Source of the DNA: Marinifilum sp. D737
GTDB lineage: Bacteria; Bacteroidota; Bacteroidia; Bacteroidales; Marinifilaceae
Assembly (NCBI RefSeq): GCF_026672275.1
Contig: NZ_JANQCD010000002.1
Span: forward strand, 1 to 64,000
Reading direction: 5' to 3'
DNA: 64,000 nucleotides
Each line of letters opens with the position of its first letter. The stretch's first letter is position 1. The notes beneath the pieces are model-generated. The model did not search any database. It saw only the letters and a program-made list of their open reading frames with translations, and was not told where the DNA came from. A program made the position numbers and the translations under genes. Below are positions 63,041 through 64,000 of this stretch, one piece after another.

Positions 63041-63802
63041 TTATTCAAAAATTGCAACAACCCTGGCTGGCGCTGCCGATGCCCCTTCAATTTTAAGTGG
63101 GAAAACTGCAACTTTAAAACCCGTGTATGGAAGACTTCCCAAATTCACAAGCTGTTCCATATGGCAATACTCTTTCCTTTGTCCAACTACATGAGCTTCC
63201 CAAAACAACTCCGAATTCTTGGTTTCTTTTGCTTTTTTTATCAAATGTTTCAACGGCAAGTCCCAACCCCAGGAGTCAATCCCCATCACTTTTATCCCTT
63301 GGTCAATTAACCATTCGGTAGCGTCTGCACTCATACCTGTCCCTTTATCCGGGAAATCTTTTGTGCCATTATAAATGTCTCTGCCGGTATAAATCAAAAC
63401 AATCATACCTTCCTTGATCGATAGCTTTTCTTTTTCAAGAAAAACCTGAATATCCTCCACACTTATCGCATCAAAATCTTCCTTATGGCTCATATCAATC
63501 ACAATACCATCGCCATAACACCATTCCAAAGGTATTTCATCTACGGTCTTTGCACGCTCTCCATTTACGGTAGGTGTATAATGCCAGGGGGCATCAATAT
63601 GTGTTGTAGAATGCACCCCCATATGCTTTATGGTATCATCTGCCCAACCCTTAAATCCTTTAGGGAACAAGCGTTTTGGCAAGCCCAAAAAACGCAATAA
63701 CAAACCTGCCTTTTTATGTGCCTTGTGTTTAATCTTAACCTTCATAAACCAAGGATCTGACTTATTGTATCGTATGGGTTTTGATAAATCTACTATTTTC
63801 AT
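63041..63802 (-). CDS. Cyclase-family (kynurenine-formamidase-like) hydrolase
   Basis: This 253-residue protein belongs to the putative cyclase family, metal-dependent hydrolases that include KynB. The metal-binding motif HSTTHIDAPWHY (about 64-75) is intact. VDEIPLEWCYGDGIVIDMSHK, VLIYTGRDIYNG and GIKVMGIDSWGWDLP are also typical. The substrate may be a formamide, a lactone or another small ester-like compound. No kynurenine pathway gene is nearby. Confidence 0.87.
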   Translation of the reverse strand: MKIVDLSKPIRYNKSDPWFMKVKIKHKAHKKAGLLLRFLGLPKRLFPKGFKGWADDTIKHMGVHSTTHIDAPWHYTPTVNGERAKTVDEIPLEWCYGDGIVIDMSHKEDFDAISVEDIQVFLEKEKLSIKEGMIVLIYTGRDIYNGTKDFPDKGTGMSADATEWLIDQGIKVMGIDSWGWDLPLKHLIKKAKETKNSELFWEAHVVGQRKEYCHMEQLVNLGSLPYTGFKVAVFPLKIEGASAAPARVVAIFE

Positions 63803-63905
63803 TGTCTCCGTTTTTTTTTACTCCTGTCAAAGTTTATTGCTTAATCTTTATTCTTTTTTGCATTCGCAAAAGACGAGCTGTAGGTTCTCTTTATCAGGGG
63901 ATTTA

Positions 63906-64000
63906 TTAGCCAATATTGGACATATTCTTTTCTAAAATAAGTCTAATAATCGCTTTTTCCATTGATTTCGCAAAATACTCTTGTTTATCTATAATATCAT
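63906..64000 (-). CDS. C-terminal end of a gene leaving the window
   Basis: On the minus strand an open frame enters at the right edge and stops at 63906-63908. The 31 visible residues end in EKAIIRLILEKNMSNIG and look like a real protein end, with amphipathic helices. The start and identity lie outside the window. The gap 63803-63905 shows nothing else. Confidence 0.4.
   Translation of the reverse strand, partial: DIIDKQEYFAKSMEKAIIRLILEKNMSNIG

Noticed and set aside
1-64000. CRISPR arrays, prophage, insertion sequences, restriction-modification or toxin genes
   Set aside because: I looked for regular spaced repeats, transposase, integrase and defence motifs and found none. The small GIY-YIG unit is the only mobile-like element.

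Overview
The window looks like chromosomal DNA from a free-living member of the Bacteroidota. The evidence is a SusC/SusD outer-membrane pair inside a polysaccharide utilization locus, gldF/gldG gliding-type ABC genes, promoters of the Bacteroidota type (TTG, 19-21 bases, TAnnTTTG), few Shine-Dalgarno sequences, and many lipoproteins. A marine or anaerobic Marinilabiliales-like relative is my best guess, but no 16S gene is present to test it. Most of the window is core genome, with a few accessory islands.

Layout. 1-8.8 kb: tRNA-Tyr, a diacylglycerol-kinase-like gene, a TPR membrane protein, recF with a DUF721 gene, ndk, nrnA, a probable structured RNA, an RsmI-like methylase, an SBF-type transporter and an MBL hydrolase. 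8.9-10.5 kb: an MFS transporter and two identical tRNA-Arg(TCT) genes. 10.7-24.4 kb: a beta-glucan locus running one way. It has a Nudix-type regulator behind two matching operator-like repeats, a GPH sugar transporter, a GH94 phosphorylase, SusC, SusD, a GH30 enzyme and a GH3 beta-glucosidase. These would bind and cut glucan at the cell surface, import the oligomers, hydrolyse or phosphorolyse them, and carry the products across the inner membrane. 24.5-28 kb: two probably surface-exposed lipoproteins (one HExxH, one ClpP-like) and a membrane protein of unknown function.

28.1-31 kb is the most unusual part. It holds a MerT-like CC membrane protein, a SigZ-type ECF sigma factor with a cysteine-bearing tail, a tiny CC peptide, an ArsP/DUF318-type permease and a 51-residue peptide with three CC pairs. 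Two promoters in this block share a 13-mer and a 6-mer at identical spacing, so I read it as one sigma-controlled metal or metalloid handling regulon. Next come LysE, an AraC regulator, hpf, a CDGSH protein and tRNA-Trp. A small basic protein gene follows, then a frameshifted GIY-YIG nuclease gene framed by 25-base inverted repeats.

34.9-50.4 kb: an MsbA-like ABC exporter, purB, a CysZ-like to methyltransferase gene string, an acyl-CoA synthetase, a FAH-family enzyme, a DnaQ-like exonuclease, dnaN and gldG/gldF. 50.5-54.4 kb: a tandemly duplicated pair, PagL-like barrel plus DUF2807 lipoprotein. 54.4-64 kb: lpxB, a small membrane protein and surE; pheT with a perfect leader dyad; prsW; a LamG-nuclease fusion; a gene apparently split by one stop codon; a cyclase; and the end of a gene that leaves the window.
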